A DNA stretch of 64,000 nt from Flaccisagitta enflata (taxonomy: Eukaryota > Chaetognatha > Sagittoidea > Aphragmophora). This document shows positions 21,210-31,649 of the stretch, one piece after another (position 1 is the first letter of the stretch; each line of letters opens with the position of its first letter). Below the pieces are notes generated by a model, which was not told where the DNA came from, searched no databases, and was given only the letters and a program-made list of their open reading frames with translations. A program made the translations under genes and the position numbers. The DNA lies in NCBI GenBank assembly GCA_965153355.1, contig OZ231126.1, forward strand, positions 24,304,001-24,368,000, read 5' to 3'.

Positions 21210-22130
21210 ATAAGCTGCTTTGTTCATATACATAGGTTGAGCCATTTGATTTTGAATCTACATACCAAATTTTAACCAAATCGATTGAGAATTGTTCAAG
21301 TTATGCACATTTTTCACTTTTAAGGTGGTACGCTGGTAGGCTGGTTGGGTGGTAGGGTGGTAGGGTCAAATACATATGTTGAGTCCTTCCATTTAGAGAA
21401 AACATACCAAGTTTACACCTAATCAGTTGAAAAACACCAAAGTTATGAACTTTTTTCACTTTAAGGCTGGTAGGCTAGTTGGGTGGTAGGCCGGTTTGGC
21501 CGGTTAGCATGCTAAAATCTTCACGATTCAAATACTTATATTGAGTCCTTCTATTCGGAGACTACATACCAAGTTTCAACCAAATTGGTTGAAAAATGCA
21601 GAAGTTATGCACATTTTTCACTATTCGGCTGGTAGGCTGGTTGGGTGGTAGGCCGGTTTGGCTGGTTAGCATGCTGAAATCTTTACAATTCAAACAAATA
21701 TGTTGAGTCCTTCCATTTAGAGACTACATACCAAGTTTTAACCAAATCGGTTGAAAAATGCAGAAGTTATGCACGTTTTTCACTTTTCGGCTGGTAGGGT
21801 GGTAGGCCGGTTTAGCCGGTTAGCATGCTAAAATCTTTACAATTCAAATACATATGTTGAGTCCTTCCATTTAGAGACTACATACCAAGTTTCAACCAAA
21901 TCAGTTGAAAAATGCAGAAGTTATGCACGTTTTTCACTTTTCGGCTGGTAGGCTGGTTGGGTGGTAGGCCTGTTTAGCCGGTTAGCATGCTAAAATCTTT
22001 ACAATTCAAATACATATGTTGAGTCCTTCCATTTAGAGACTACATACCAAGTTTCAACCAAATCAGTTGAAAAATGCCAAAGTTATGCACATTTTTCACT
22101 TTTAGGCTGGTAGGCTGGTTGGGCCGGTTG
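21210..22130 (+). repeat. ~160-bp tandem repeat, about six units
   Basis: Each unit has 'gttgagtccttccattta', 'ctacataccaagttt', 'accaaatcggttgaaaaatg', 'ttatgcacatttttcac' and a 'ggctggtaggctggttgg' block. Spacings of the 'ttatgcac' marker are ~132, 173, 160, 155 and 161 bp. Confidence 0.92.
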
Positions 22131-22301
22131 GGTGGGTCGGATCATAACATACGCATAGGCCGCAAAGCGGCTTACCCTAGTACAACTTCCCTCCAAATAT
22201 GAAGCAAATTGGTCAAGGCGTTCAAAAGTTAGCCCATTTTTAAAAGTGTGGACGACGACGACAACAACGACGACGACGACACCCACCCGCCTCGAATTAT
22301 A

Positions 22302-22332
22302 GTCCGCGTCGGAATGGTATTCCGTCGCGGAC
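22302..22332 (+). other. Terminal hairpin of the 2-kb element
   Basis: A 13-bp stem GTCCGCGTCGGAA / TTCCGTCGCGGAC with loop TGGTA and one mismatch, followed by AAAAAG and then resumed R3 sequence. Confidence 0.8.
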
Positions 22333-22337
22333 AAAAA

Positions 22338-22443
22338 GAGTCAATATGATGCTATCTTTCGAGTCTCTTAAATTTTACCTTGCTTGCTCATGCTCTCTGT
22401 CTGTCTGTCTGTCTGTCTGAATGTCTGTCTGTCTGTCTGTCTG

Positions 22444-22530
<87 letters not shown>

Positions 22531-22585
22531 CTTACGACTTTTTTCCTACGGCGATTACCGCATTTATTGGTAAACACTGGCAGAA
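22338..22585 (+). repeat. R3 dispersed repeat, right part with (CTGT)n/(CT)n
   Basis: 'aattttaccttgcttgctc' leads into (CTGT)n and (CT)n, then 'ttacgacttttttcctacgg' and 'cgattaccgcatttattgg'. The last ~50 bp overlap the 3' coding end of the DUF229 gene on the other strand. Confidence 0.7.
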
Positions 22586-24951
22586 GTCTCTGAGTTCATC
22601 TCTGTCTACAACACAGTACGGGGCATTTCCATATCTATCTAGTCTCGAGGCAAATTTCAAGTCTACAATAGTGACATTGCTCTTCATGTCGACCCACGCC
22701 TGGAAGAGTCCTTTGGGTTCCATCTTCATCTGCAGAACGTAGGTTTCTTCATCCCTGACTTTTCTCGACTGATCCACTTCCTTAAGAGTCAGCTTGGCGC
22801 ATTTCCCCTTCATCACAGCCATTGCTTCATTGACCGTCTGGACGAAAGCAGCGGCCGCCATTTTTACTTTTGTTTCTTTGACGTCAACTTCCTCAAATCG
22901 ATGGCAATTGCAAAAGGCGATGGGGACTCTTGCATCCGTGCAGCTTCTATCTGGCACCGGCGTCAACAGCGAAAGGCTCTTACCATCACCATCAAAATCG
23001 TTCTCCCACTCGCTGGCGTTGGTCTGCAGATGCAGTAGGTGCAGTAGAGTTTTGCGGACATCGTAGACGCTGACAAGACGCTGCGAATTGACGCGAATAT
23101 TTCTAACGAGATCGGAAAATCGACTTTGGAACCATTTGGGGAAAACAGTGAACAAAATTGGCGCGTTATTTTCCATATTTCCCTGAAAGGTTTTTGCAAA
23201 CGAATCTAGCCGCACGCCATGATCGGAGATGAAGATCAAAACGGCGTCGTCCAAATCACCCATTTCATTCATCCTCTCCATGAGTCGCCGCGTTGGTTGA
23301 TCCGCCATTTTGGCCCAGTTAACATAGTCGTGCGTCCACGAACTGCTCCAGACAAACGCGAAAATGGAGTCTTCGGGATATGATCGATGAGCGTCCAGAA
23401 AGTCCGAAAAATAATCCTGCACCATATTTCCAAACCGGCGACCGTGGATGCAGCCATGGGACCCGTCGGATTGTTTCGGCAGCGTTTCGTAAAATTTCAG
23501 GACATTTCGAAATCTTCTGTCTAATTTGGCGTCGTTGAAACCCATAGCCCATGCAGTTGTGTCCCAATCATCGCCGTAAAATGTCCAAAAGCCTTTCGAG
23601 TGGAAATTGTCCCAGAGAGTAGGACCTTTATCATCCCCCGTCAATCGTTCCGTGTCGCCGGTGAACAGAGCGGCGAGGTTTGGACGAGTGTTTAAGCCGA
23701 CTTTGTTGAACATGACAAATTCCGTGGCATTGAGCGAGTCCAACAAATATCTTCGGGTCTTGGAAAGATGACGAATCGTATTTAGTCTCGATGTAGAATC
23801 CAGGCCGATGATGAAGACGTTGAAGGGTTTGGCAGGTGGGGTTTGAGATCTCGAAGCTCTTTCCTTCGACTTGATTTCGCGCTTCTTCTCGGCGACATTT
23901 GTGGGTCTGTGCGGTAAACTTACAAAGTGCGCGAGTGGCTCGTTCTTGCATCTTATCTTGATAAAGCTAGCGTTAACTTTCGTTTCTTTCAGAACGTTGA
24001 AGCCAACTTCTTGACCTTTTTCTTGATTTTCCCCTTCGATCACCGTGTATTTACAACCCCGGGGACGTCTCGCCATCTTCTTCTTCTTCTTCTTCTTCTT
24101 CTTCTTCAATATTCGGTTGCGTATGTTCTTCTCAAGCCCAAAGGACGTTGGAGTAAAAGCTACAAAAGGCGAGTTAAAGCGAGGACAATCGGGAATGGTT
24201 GAGTAGTCGAACAAACTGGCGATCGACTTGTCAAATGGATCCGGATTGTAAATGTGACATTTGCCAGAGGAAGCGCCTTTCATCAGTGGCACTTTTTTTG
24301 GCTTGGCTAGTGAAGCTAGAGTCGGATTCATCATTGAGGTGTGTCACATACTTAACAGTGTTTCTTGATATTTTGTCCGTCTATGGGTCCGTCCATGGGT
24401 CTGTTACGCATAAGTCGATAAGCGTAAAGACATATCTATCCGCACTCCCCCCCCCCTTCCCCTTTAATTCTTTTTTAACATTTCGTTTCTATCATCATGA
24501 CTTTTTGTTCGTTTGTTGGTTGTTTTTTTTTGTAGGATTGTTTGTTCATTGTTTGTTCATTTCTGAATTTTTCTCTTTTCTATCGTTCCTACTTTCTTTT
24601 TTTCTTTTTTTCTCTTTTTCTCTTTTTCTCTTTTTCTCTTTTTCTCTTTTTCTCTTTTTCTTTTTTTTTTTTTTTTCTTTATTTCTTTATTTCTTTATTT
24701 CTTTTTTTCTTTTTTACTTTTTTTTTTTCTTTTTCTTTTTCTTTTTTCTTTTTCTTTTTTTCTTTTTTTCTTTTTTTCTTTTTTCTTTTTTTTCTTTTTC
24801 TTCTTTTTCTTCTTTTCTTCTTTTCTTCTTTCTTTTCTTTTTTTCTTTTTCTTTTTTTCTTTTTCTTTTTCTTTTTCTCTTATTTTCTTTTTTTCTTTTT
24901 TTCTTTTTTTCTTTTTTTCTTTTGTTTTTCTTTCTTTGTTTCTTTCTTTCG

Positions 24952-25007
<56 letters not shown>

Positions 25008-25167
25008 ATTTTTCTATTTTTCATGCTTTTATTCTTCTTTTTTTTTCTTTTTTTCTATCTTTATTCCTGTCTTTCTTCTTTTCTTTCTTTTTTCTACTTA
25101 CTTAATTTTCCACTTTCTTACTTTCTTTCTTTCTCATTTTCTTACTTTCTTTCTTCTCTTACTTTTT

Positions 25168-25243
<76 letters not shown>

Positions 25244-25277
25244 TTTTTTTCTTAATTTCTTTCTTTCTTTCTTAATT

Positions 25278-25348
<71 letters not shown>

Positions 25349-25610
25349 GTCTGTCTGTCTGTCTGTCCGTCTTTCTGTCTTTCTTTCTTTCTCTCTTTCT
25401 TTCTTTTTTTCTGGATTTTTTGTTCTTCCATCTTTCTCGGATTCATCACCCCACAATGATGAAACCAACCATCTTCACTTTGCAAAGAGTAAAGACAACC
25501 GTAGAAGACCATCAAAGAGGCGAACAGTAGTATCGGCAATTTGCGGCTTCTTGCGAGCGGCGTCACGACGGCTACCTCCTGAATCGCCTTTTCATTCGAC
25601 AATGATGAGG
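22532..25610 (-). CDS. Second DUF229 gene, mostly intronless, 5' end incomplete
   Basis: The main coding block, 22532-24315, is one open frame covering the whole DUF229 domain. In the 600-codon frame ending at 22532, FNVFIIGLDSTSRL places D179-S180, SSWTHDY gives H335-D336, and IFISDHG gives D371-H372. The Cys motif SCTDARVPIAFCNC and a late RYGNAPYC...FCQC are present. None of the seven introns that split this stretch in the paralog at 0.8-9.6 kb is present. An upstream exon, 25470-25610, with acceptor gatttgatcag and donor ATG-gttggt, encodes a membrane anchor (LPILLFASLMVFYGCLYSL) and joins in phase across a pyrimidine-filled intron. No in-frame Met precedes the anchor, so a further 5' exon or loss of the start is likely. 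A ten-lysine run (residues 77-86) comes from a (TTC)n tract at the site of the paralog's intron 2. The last ten residues and the stop come from repeat R3. The function is presumably that of an extracellular phospho- or sulfohydrolase-like enzyme; substrate unknown. Confidence 0.8.
24420..25460 (+). repeat. Large TTTC/TTTTC pyrimidine array
   Basis: Nearly 900 bp of pyrimidine on the plus strand, (TTTTTC)n grading into (TTTC)n, with a short (CTGT)n at 25346-25365. It occupies the intron between the anchor exon and main exon of the second DUF229 gene. Phe/Leu/Ser and Lys/Glu/Arg frames are artefacts. Confidence 0.95.
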
Positions 25611-25969
25611 CTGATCAAATCAAAAAAATATCCTCTATTATATCTTTGACAAACATCGGTTCATGGTGCCAAATCACTGAATACTGCTAGAATTACCATT
25701 TGTACCAGGCTCGTTTATCCGTAACTCGGTAGGTTCGAGTTTTTTTTTGAAATCCATATTTTTTTTTAGAAAACGTGATTTCGAAAACGTTAGGATGTGT
25801 TTGAACAGGATGTTCTCAGTTGGCATGGAAACAAAATATTATTGTTTACACTGCTCACACGGCGACAATGATCCTCTTTGTGAACCAAACGTTTCATTGA
25901 TATGATCCTGATGCATATACAGTCATCTCGAATCTCGCTTACGCAGAGCAAAATGCTACGTGTAGAGAA

Positions 25970-26157
25970 AACAAGGCCGGATACACGGCTACCGAAGTCG
26001 CGTCCGGATGGGCAGGGGCAGTGATAAAGATTGCTAACCAAGCATCTGGGCAGGAGCGGTAATGCAAAAAACGCCAAAAACGCCGAAAGAAAGCACAGTG
26101 TTACCGACCGACGGACCGATCGACATAGCGGGTTGTAGAGTCGCGTGCAAACGTCTG
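25970..26157 (+). mobile_element. Helentron-like repeat H7
   Basis: AACAAGGCCGGATACACGGC start, GTCGCGTCCGGATGGG, 'gggcaggagcggta', a short GACC/GACG tract and a decayed hairpin, GTCGCGTGCAAACGTC. It is the same subfamily as H4. Confidence 0.7.
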
Positions 26158-26381
26158 AAAAAAGGACAGTTACAAAATCGAGGATAGAAAAAAAGGCAAC
26201 ATGTACTTATAGGGAAGCCCTGAAACCTCCGATGATTCGGTGACCGCAGACGCAGAAACATGATGACCGTTGACTTTTCGGGTGTCATTGACGACCGGCC
26301 ACTGCGGTAACTGCGGTACAAACAGAACACAGAAGGTGACCCAACGTCCAACCGCAGGTCACTATCCTTTGCTCCACCTCC

Positions 26382-26382
<1 letters not shown>

Positions 26383-26465
<83 letters not shown>

Positions 26466-26471
26466 TTGTTT

Positions 26472-26539
<68 letters not shown>

Positions 26540-26540
26540 A
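26383..26540 (+). repeat. (GTT)n microsatellite
   Basis: About 52 GTT units with two TTTGTT interruptions. Confidence 0.97.
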
Positions 26541-26561
26541 TCAATTAACTTTCTCGTTGTA

Positions 26562-26563
<2 letters not shown>

Positions 26564-26593
<30 letters not shown>

Positions 26594-26703
26594 CTTCTTC
26601 TTCTTCTTCTTCTTCACCTTCTTCTTCCTCTTCTTCTTCTTCTTCTTGCTTTTTATCAACTGTTTCCTCTTCTTCTTCTTCTTCTTCTTCTTCTTCTTCT
26701 TCT

Positions 26704-26750
<47 letters not shown>

Positions 26751-26901
26751 TTCTTCTTCTTCTTCTTGCTTTTTATCAACTGTTTCCTCTTCTTCTTCAT
26801 CTTCTTCTTCTTCTTCTTTTTCTTCTCCTTCTTCTTCTACTTCATCTTCTTCTTCTTCTTCTTCTTCTTCTTCTTCTTCTTCCTCTCTTCTTCTTCTTCT
26901 C

Positions 26902-26947
<46 letters not shown>

Positions 26948-27221
26948 TCCATCTCCTTTTTCTTCTTCATCTTCTTCTTCTTCTTCTTCTTCTTCTTCTT
27001 CTTCTTCTTCTTCTTCTTCTTCTTCTTCTTCTTCTTCTTCTTCTTCTCCTTCTCCTTCTTCTTCTTCTTCTTCTTCTTCTTCTTCTTCTTCTTCTTCTTC
27101 TTCTTCATCTTCTTCTCCTTCTCCTTTTTCTTCTTCATCTTCTTCTTCTTCTTCTTCTTCTTCTTCTTCTTCTTCTTCTCTTTCTTCTTCTTCCTCTTCA
27201 TCTTCTTCTCCTTCTCCTTTT
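26564..27221 (+). repeat. (TTC)n array, left of M2
   Basis: ~650 bp of TTC with CCT/CAT variants and two copies of GCTTTTTATCAACTG at ~26647 and ~26767. It abuts the left TIR of M2. Confidence 0.97.
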
Positions 27222-27753
27222 GGGCAGCGGCCCCGGAGGGGCCGATGACCTATGATTCCACATAGGGCAATTTTCTCCGGTTTCCGTCCGTCCGTCCGTC
27301 CGTCCCCCCCCTCCCGCAAGCCTCAAATAAGGCCTCTCAGACCCCATATCAGGCCTTTCAGACCCCAAATCAGACCTTACTGACCTCAAATCAGGCCTCT
27401 CAAACCCCAAATTAGGCCTCCCAGACCCTAAATCAGGCCTCTCAGACCCCAAATCAGGCCTTCAGACCCAAGATCAAGCTTTTCAGACCCCAAATTAGGC
27501 CTCTCAGACCCAAATCAGGCCTCAGACCCCTAATCAGGCTTTTCAGACTCCAAATTAGACCCCTCGGACCCAAATCAGGCCTTTCAGACCCCAAATCAAG
27601 CTTCTCAGACCCCAAACCATGCCTCTCAGACCCTAAATCAGACCTTTCAGACCCAAAATCAGGCCTCTCAGCCCTCCAAACCAGCCCTCTCAAACCGGAA
27701 AAAATTGTCCTATGTGGAATCATAGGTCATCGGCCCCTCCGGGGCCGCTGCCC
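27222..27753 (+). mobile_element. TIR element M2 (532 bp)
   Basis: Inverted ends GGGCAGCGGCCCCGGAGGGG... / ...CCCCTCCGGGGCCGCTGCCC, extending through 'gatgacctatgattccacat'. (GTCC)n and a C run adjoin the left end. The interior is about 17 units of a 21-bp repeat built on CAGACCCCAAATCAGGCCTC. Minus-strand frames read a heptapeptide pattern, RPDLGSE. Confidence 0.9.
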
Positions 27754-27787
27754 CTCTCAAAATCTCATTCCCACATACACTAACGTA

Positions 27788-27813
27788 GGGGCATCGGGTA
27801 CCGCTGACCATGT
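27788..27813 (-). other. Conserved flank motif beside an M element
   Basis: Read on the minus strand, ACATGGTCAGCGGTACCCGA and then TGCCCC lie 35 bp outside one TIR end of M2. The same motif lies 39 bp outside M1 (13141-13166), 27-57 bp outside M4 (62341) and ~32 bp outside M5 (63223-63246). A diverged form precedes M6. It is therefore part of the mobile unit and lies at one end only. Confidence 0.7.
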
Positions 27814-27830
27814 AACGCTTTTGCGACTAT

Positions 27831-28095
27831 TTCTTCTTCATCTTCTTCTCCTTCTTCTTCTACTTCATCTTCTTCTCCTTCTTCTTCTTCTTCTTCTTCT
27901 TCATCTTCTCCTTCTTCATCTTCTTCTTCTTCTTCTTCTTCTTCTTCTTCTTCACCTTCTTCTTCTTCTTCTTCTTCTTCTTCTTCTTCTTCTTCATCTT
28001 CTTCTTCTTCTTCTTCTTCTTCCTCTCTTCTTCTTCTTCTTCTTCTTCTTCTTCTTCTTCTTCTTCTTCTTCTTCTTCTCTCTTCTTCTTCTTCT

Positions 28096-28142
<47 letters not shown>

Positions 28143-28335
28143 TTCTTCTTCTTCTTCTTCTTCTTCTTCTTCTTCTTCTTCTTTTTCTCCTCCTTCTTCT
28201 TCTCCTTCTTCTTCTTCTTCTTCATCTTCATCTTCTTTTTTTTCTCCCTCTTCGACTTCTTCTTTCTCTCCCTCTTCTTCTTGGTTAATATTTTTCTTTT
28301 TCATCTTCATCTTCATCTTCTTCTTTCTCCTTCCT
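27831..28335 (+). repeat. (TTC)n array, right of M2
   Basis: ~500 bp of TTC with CAT, CCT and CTC variants. With 26564-27221 it brackets M2, as though M2 lies within one array. Poly-Glu and poly-Lys frames are artefacts. Confidence 0.97.
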
Positions 28336-28770
28336 CTTCCTGCGGTCACTGCCACGTGGACCTCGTGATCATTGGCTACGCGGTCAAGTTGTTGGTCGTC
28401 GTTGGAGCTTGTTGTTGTTATTGTTGTCGTTCCGTTGTCGGTCGGCGGTCGGCGGCTTGTCGGCCTCATAAAACTATAAAGCTGTCAAAGTCGTGAAAAC
28501 AAATCCAACCCGTTGTATCCGTTCGGCCGTCCATCCGGAGAAATATGGTGCCATGGGTCAAGCCCTCGGCCGAGGCGAGGGCGGGGCTCGTACTCAGTGT
28601 ATATTTTCAGTGGCGGAGGCGGAGGCGGAGAACACAAATGGTCACTCAGGGATGATTGGAATGATTTTTCACGATTTCCAAGAATCGTTCTTTCGCTTTT
28701 GGTGTCCGTTTACCTTGGACAGTAGAGTGTATATTGAGGTGGGTAAGAAAAGTTTGTGGTTGCATTTTAG
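28336..28770. other. No gene seen
   Basis: Includes GGTCGGCGGTCGGCGG at 28440-28457 and a short GGAGGCGGAGGCGGAG repeat at 28613-28631. Open frames are short and lack recognisable domains. Confidence 0.5.
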
Positions 28771-28879
28771 AACAAGGCCAAGTAGGCCAATGGGTGCGAC
28801 GGGTGGATAGGTTAGGGTGACCGACCGACCAAGAGACAGACGGACACGACCGGCTATGAAGGTGCGTTGGCGCACCCGA
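28771..28879 (+). mobile_element. Helentron-like repeat H8 (GGTGCG subfamily)
   Basis: AACAAGGCCAAGTAGGCCAA start, 5' GGGTGCGACGGGTGG, a GACC tract, and 3' hairpin GGTGCGTTGGCGCACC followed by CGAAAA. The 5' GGGTGCG matches 3' CGCACCC exactly, including the G that differs from H10. Confidence 0.75.
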
Positions 28880-28949
28880 AAATTAAATGAAAGAAAGGGG
28901 ATGAGAATGGAAGCAAACTGATGAGATAAAGATAGAAAGATAGTAAGAA

Positions 28950-28966
28950 AGAAAGAAAAACAGTGA

Positions 28967-29018
<52 letters not shown>

Positions 29019-29070
29019 AGAAAAGAATGAAAGAAAAAGGAAAAATAGAAAGAAGAAAGAAAGAAAGAAA

Positions 29071-29115
<45 letters not shown>

Positions 29116-29184
29116 GAAAAGAAAGAAAGAAAGAAAGAAAAGAAAAGAAAGAAAGAGAAAGAAAGAAAGAAAGAAAGATAGAAA

Positions 29185-29216
<32 letters not shown>

Positions 29217-29222
29217 AGAAAG

Positions 29223-29293
<71 letters not shown>

Positions 29294-29440
29294 AACAAAC
29301 AAACAAACAAACAAACAAACAAACAAACAAACAAACAAACAAACAAACAAAAAAAAAGCAAACAAACAAACAAACAAACAAACAAACAAACAAACAAACA
29401 AACAAACAAACAAGCAAGCAAGCAAACAAGCAAACAAACA
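28950..29440 (+). repeat. (GAAA)n then (CAAA)n
   Basis: (GAAA)n to ~29294 with scattered GAAAAA, then (CAAA)n to ~29410, then CAAG variants. The switch from GAAA to CAAA is abrupt. Confidence 0.97.
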
Positions 29441-30184
29441 AGCCAAGAGCAGCGCAACAAACAATAAATGATAGATACCAACGAGCCACCGAAAGAAAAA
29501 AAGAAGGAGAGGAAAGAAAAAAAAAGAACAATATCATTTCAAAAAAATTGATAATGAAAGAAAAAGATTCCAGAAACTGACAGACGGGTTTGAAAGAGTG
29601 GACAGATAGATTCAAAAAGACAGACATTCGATAAGCGTCGGTAAGAAGACAGGATGTCAGACGGAGGACAGCAGACAGAGACAGAGAAGAATCAGACTGA
29701 AAGAATCAGACTGATGAATGTGAGAGGCTGAAAGGCTTTTCATTTTCAATCTCCTCCTCCTCTCTCTCCTGCTCCTCCTCATCCTCTTCCTCATTCTCCT
29801 CCTCCTTCATCTCATCCGGTCGAGAAGCATTCAATCTTTTGATGAATGTTTTCTGGGCGAATAAGACTCGAGGGAAGAACTAGATCAAAATCAAGAATGG
29901 GATAAAAGAAAAAAGCAAGCTTTTTTTGGCTTTTTGCAAAAGTGGGTCCGCGCTAGATTCAGGCTTTTCAATTCCACTTCTATAGATCGACTCAAGTTGA
30001 TGAATTTCTCTTTTCTTTTCTCTATCTTTCATTTCTGCGCTTTTTCACTTTTTTTTTCTTTCTTTCTACATGGGAGTGATGGGACATGGCATGTTTTTGT
30101 ATGTTCTTCCCAGTTAGTCCGTCCGTAGCGATTTTGATTGCGTAATGAAAAATCGTAAATCCCTTCATTAATGCCTTCATATTC
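29441..30184. other. No gene seen
   Basis: Purine-rich to 29640, a (CTC)n-like stretch at 29752-29815, then unassigned sequence. Confidence 0.5.
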
Positions 30185-30670
30185 AGGTTATTGTTCATTC
30201 ATTCATTTATTAATTGATTATTCTATTAATCAATTAATCAATAATTCATTCATTCATTCATTCATTCATTCATTCATTCATTCATTCATTCATTCATTTA
30301 TTCATTTATTCATTCATTCATTCATTCATTCATTCATTCATTCATTCATTCATTCATTCATTCATTCATTCTCTCATACATTCAGTCAGTCTTTCATTCC
30401 TTTATTCATTCATTCATTCATTCATTCATGTATTCATTCATTCATTCATTCATTCATTCATTCATTCATTCATTCATTCATTCATTCATTCATTCATTCA
30501 TTCATTCATTCATTCATTTATTCATTCATTCATTCATTTATTCATTCATTCATTCAATCATGATAAGTTAAGAAGTCGGGCGTCATTCATTCATTCTTTC
30601 GTTAATTCATTCATTCATTCATTCATTCATTCATTCATTCATTCATTCATTCATTCATTCATTTATTCAA
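30185..30670 (+). repeat. (ATTC)n array
   Basis: Around 100 ATTC units with ATTT interruptions and a 40-bp break near 30560-30590. Ser-Phe-Ile-His frames are artefacts. Confidence 0.97.
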
Positions 30671-31050
30671 ACCAACTTATCGGTGAGAGTTTATTTATAC
30701 GCAAATATTTGATGTATCTGCCTGGCGAGTAGCGACTTTTGTAGAATGAGAGAAAGACTCAGAAGTAGATGCATAGATCGAGACAGGTGAAACAAATAAC
30801 AGACTTCGATAGAGTAATGGAGATAGATTTGGCGAAAAGGTGACGGTTGAAAAAAAGGGAATTAGAAAACGTTATACTATAACTTATAGAGTCAGCAGGA
30901 AACAGAAAGAAGCGGGACTAAGTGAATATTTCCAAAGATAGCGAGGGAAAGTGAAACTTTTGAGTTCGTTTTTCATAGTGGAGTTAGTGTATGACGCAGC
31001 ATGTAAGTATTTGTCAGTGAAGTAGATCTGATGGCGTTTTGATTTGTACT

Positions 31051-31355
31051 TTTTAGATGCGTCCGTCAGGAACGCATCTCTATAGGCGGTCTGTCCGTCC
31101 GTCCGTCCGTCGGTCGGTCCATCCGTCGGTCGGTCCGTCCGTCCGTCGGTCGGTCCATTACGCCTGTGCAAAAACCGCGTTTCTCTGCTGTTTTTGGCCA
31201 CAGTGAGATCCTACACTGAAACAAATGATCAACCAACATGTTTTGAGAGTCTTTTCACCCGTCTGTTTGTCCATCTGTCTCTTTCATACATATGTCACAT
31301 GATCAATACACGCTGAGACACAGCCCGGACGCATCGTTGCCCGGTCGGGCTTGTT
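31051..31355 (-). mobile_element. Helentron-like repeat H9, diverged
   Basis: TTTTTAGATGCGTCCGTCAGGAACGCATC hairpin (GATGCGT/ACGCATC arms) followed by (CCGT/CGGT)n. A possible far end 'gcccggtcgggcttgttt' is at ~31338-31355. The subfamily has a new hairpin sequence. Confidence 0.5.
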
Positions 31356-31649
31356 TATACAATGTAGCTATGAAGCTGCTGAACACAAATAATTGACAAA
31401 CAGCAACATTTATAGGCAGCGTCCTATAGCGGCTTCCCGTTTTTCTAGCTGAAAAGGCAGGATTCGAACCCATGAAAATCTTTGCTCTCCCTGTCTACCA
31501 AAGAGAAACTTACGTGCGACAAGAAAGACAGAGACAAAGACAGAGACAGAGAGAAAGGAAAACCGTTGACGTAGGCGGAGGCTGTTTCTCCATGCAAGGT
31601 AAAGCATCGAGGCGTTGAAACAATCTTGCGTCCATTCAGCGCCATTGAA

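Larger units (their letters stand above)
20287..22337 (+). mobile_element. 2-kb Helentron-like element with internal tandem repeats
   Basis: The 5' end GGTCCGCGAC and the 3' GTCGCGGAC (before AAAAAG) are inverted. The 3' end is a strong hairpin at 22302-22332. The interior is a 13-bp minisatellite followed by ~160-bp tandem units and a (GAC)n. R3 sequence continues on both sides as in the uninterrupted copy at 52.5 kb, with no target duplication longer than 2-3 bp. Overall structure (hairpin 3' end, tandem core, no duplication) fits Helentron-type non-autonomous elements; this is inference. Confidence 0.65.

Noticed and set aside
24199-25649. Long Phe/Leu/Ser-rich plus-strand frames resembling membrane proteins
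   Set aside because: Hydrophobicity comes only from (TTTC)n and (TTTTC)n. The array is an intron of the gene on the other strand.
25691-25800. Possible additional exon upstream of the second DUF229 gene
   Set aside because: I looked for an in-frame Met exon before 25610 and found no frame with a credible donor, so the 5' end was left open.
26382-28469. Poly-Leu, poly-Ser, poly-Glu, poly-Lys, poly-Asn and poly-Thr frames up to 288 codons
   Set aside because: Triplet arrays (GTT)n and (TTC)n stay open in all frames; no unique sequence or start context.
30171-30563. 130-codon Ser-Phe-Ile-His frame
   Set aside because: Pure (ATTC)n translation; the same is true at 51.1 and 54.9 kb.
31455-31530. 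tRNA-like minus-strand boxes (TGGTAGACAGG and GGTTCGAATCC)
   Set aside because: Both internal promoter boxes match consensus, but they lie only ~30 bp apart, and no acceptor or anticodon stem forms. At most a decayed tRNA-derived repeat.
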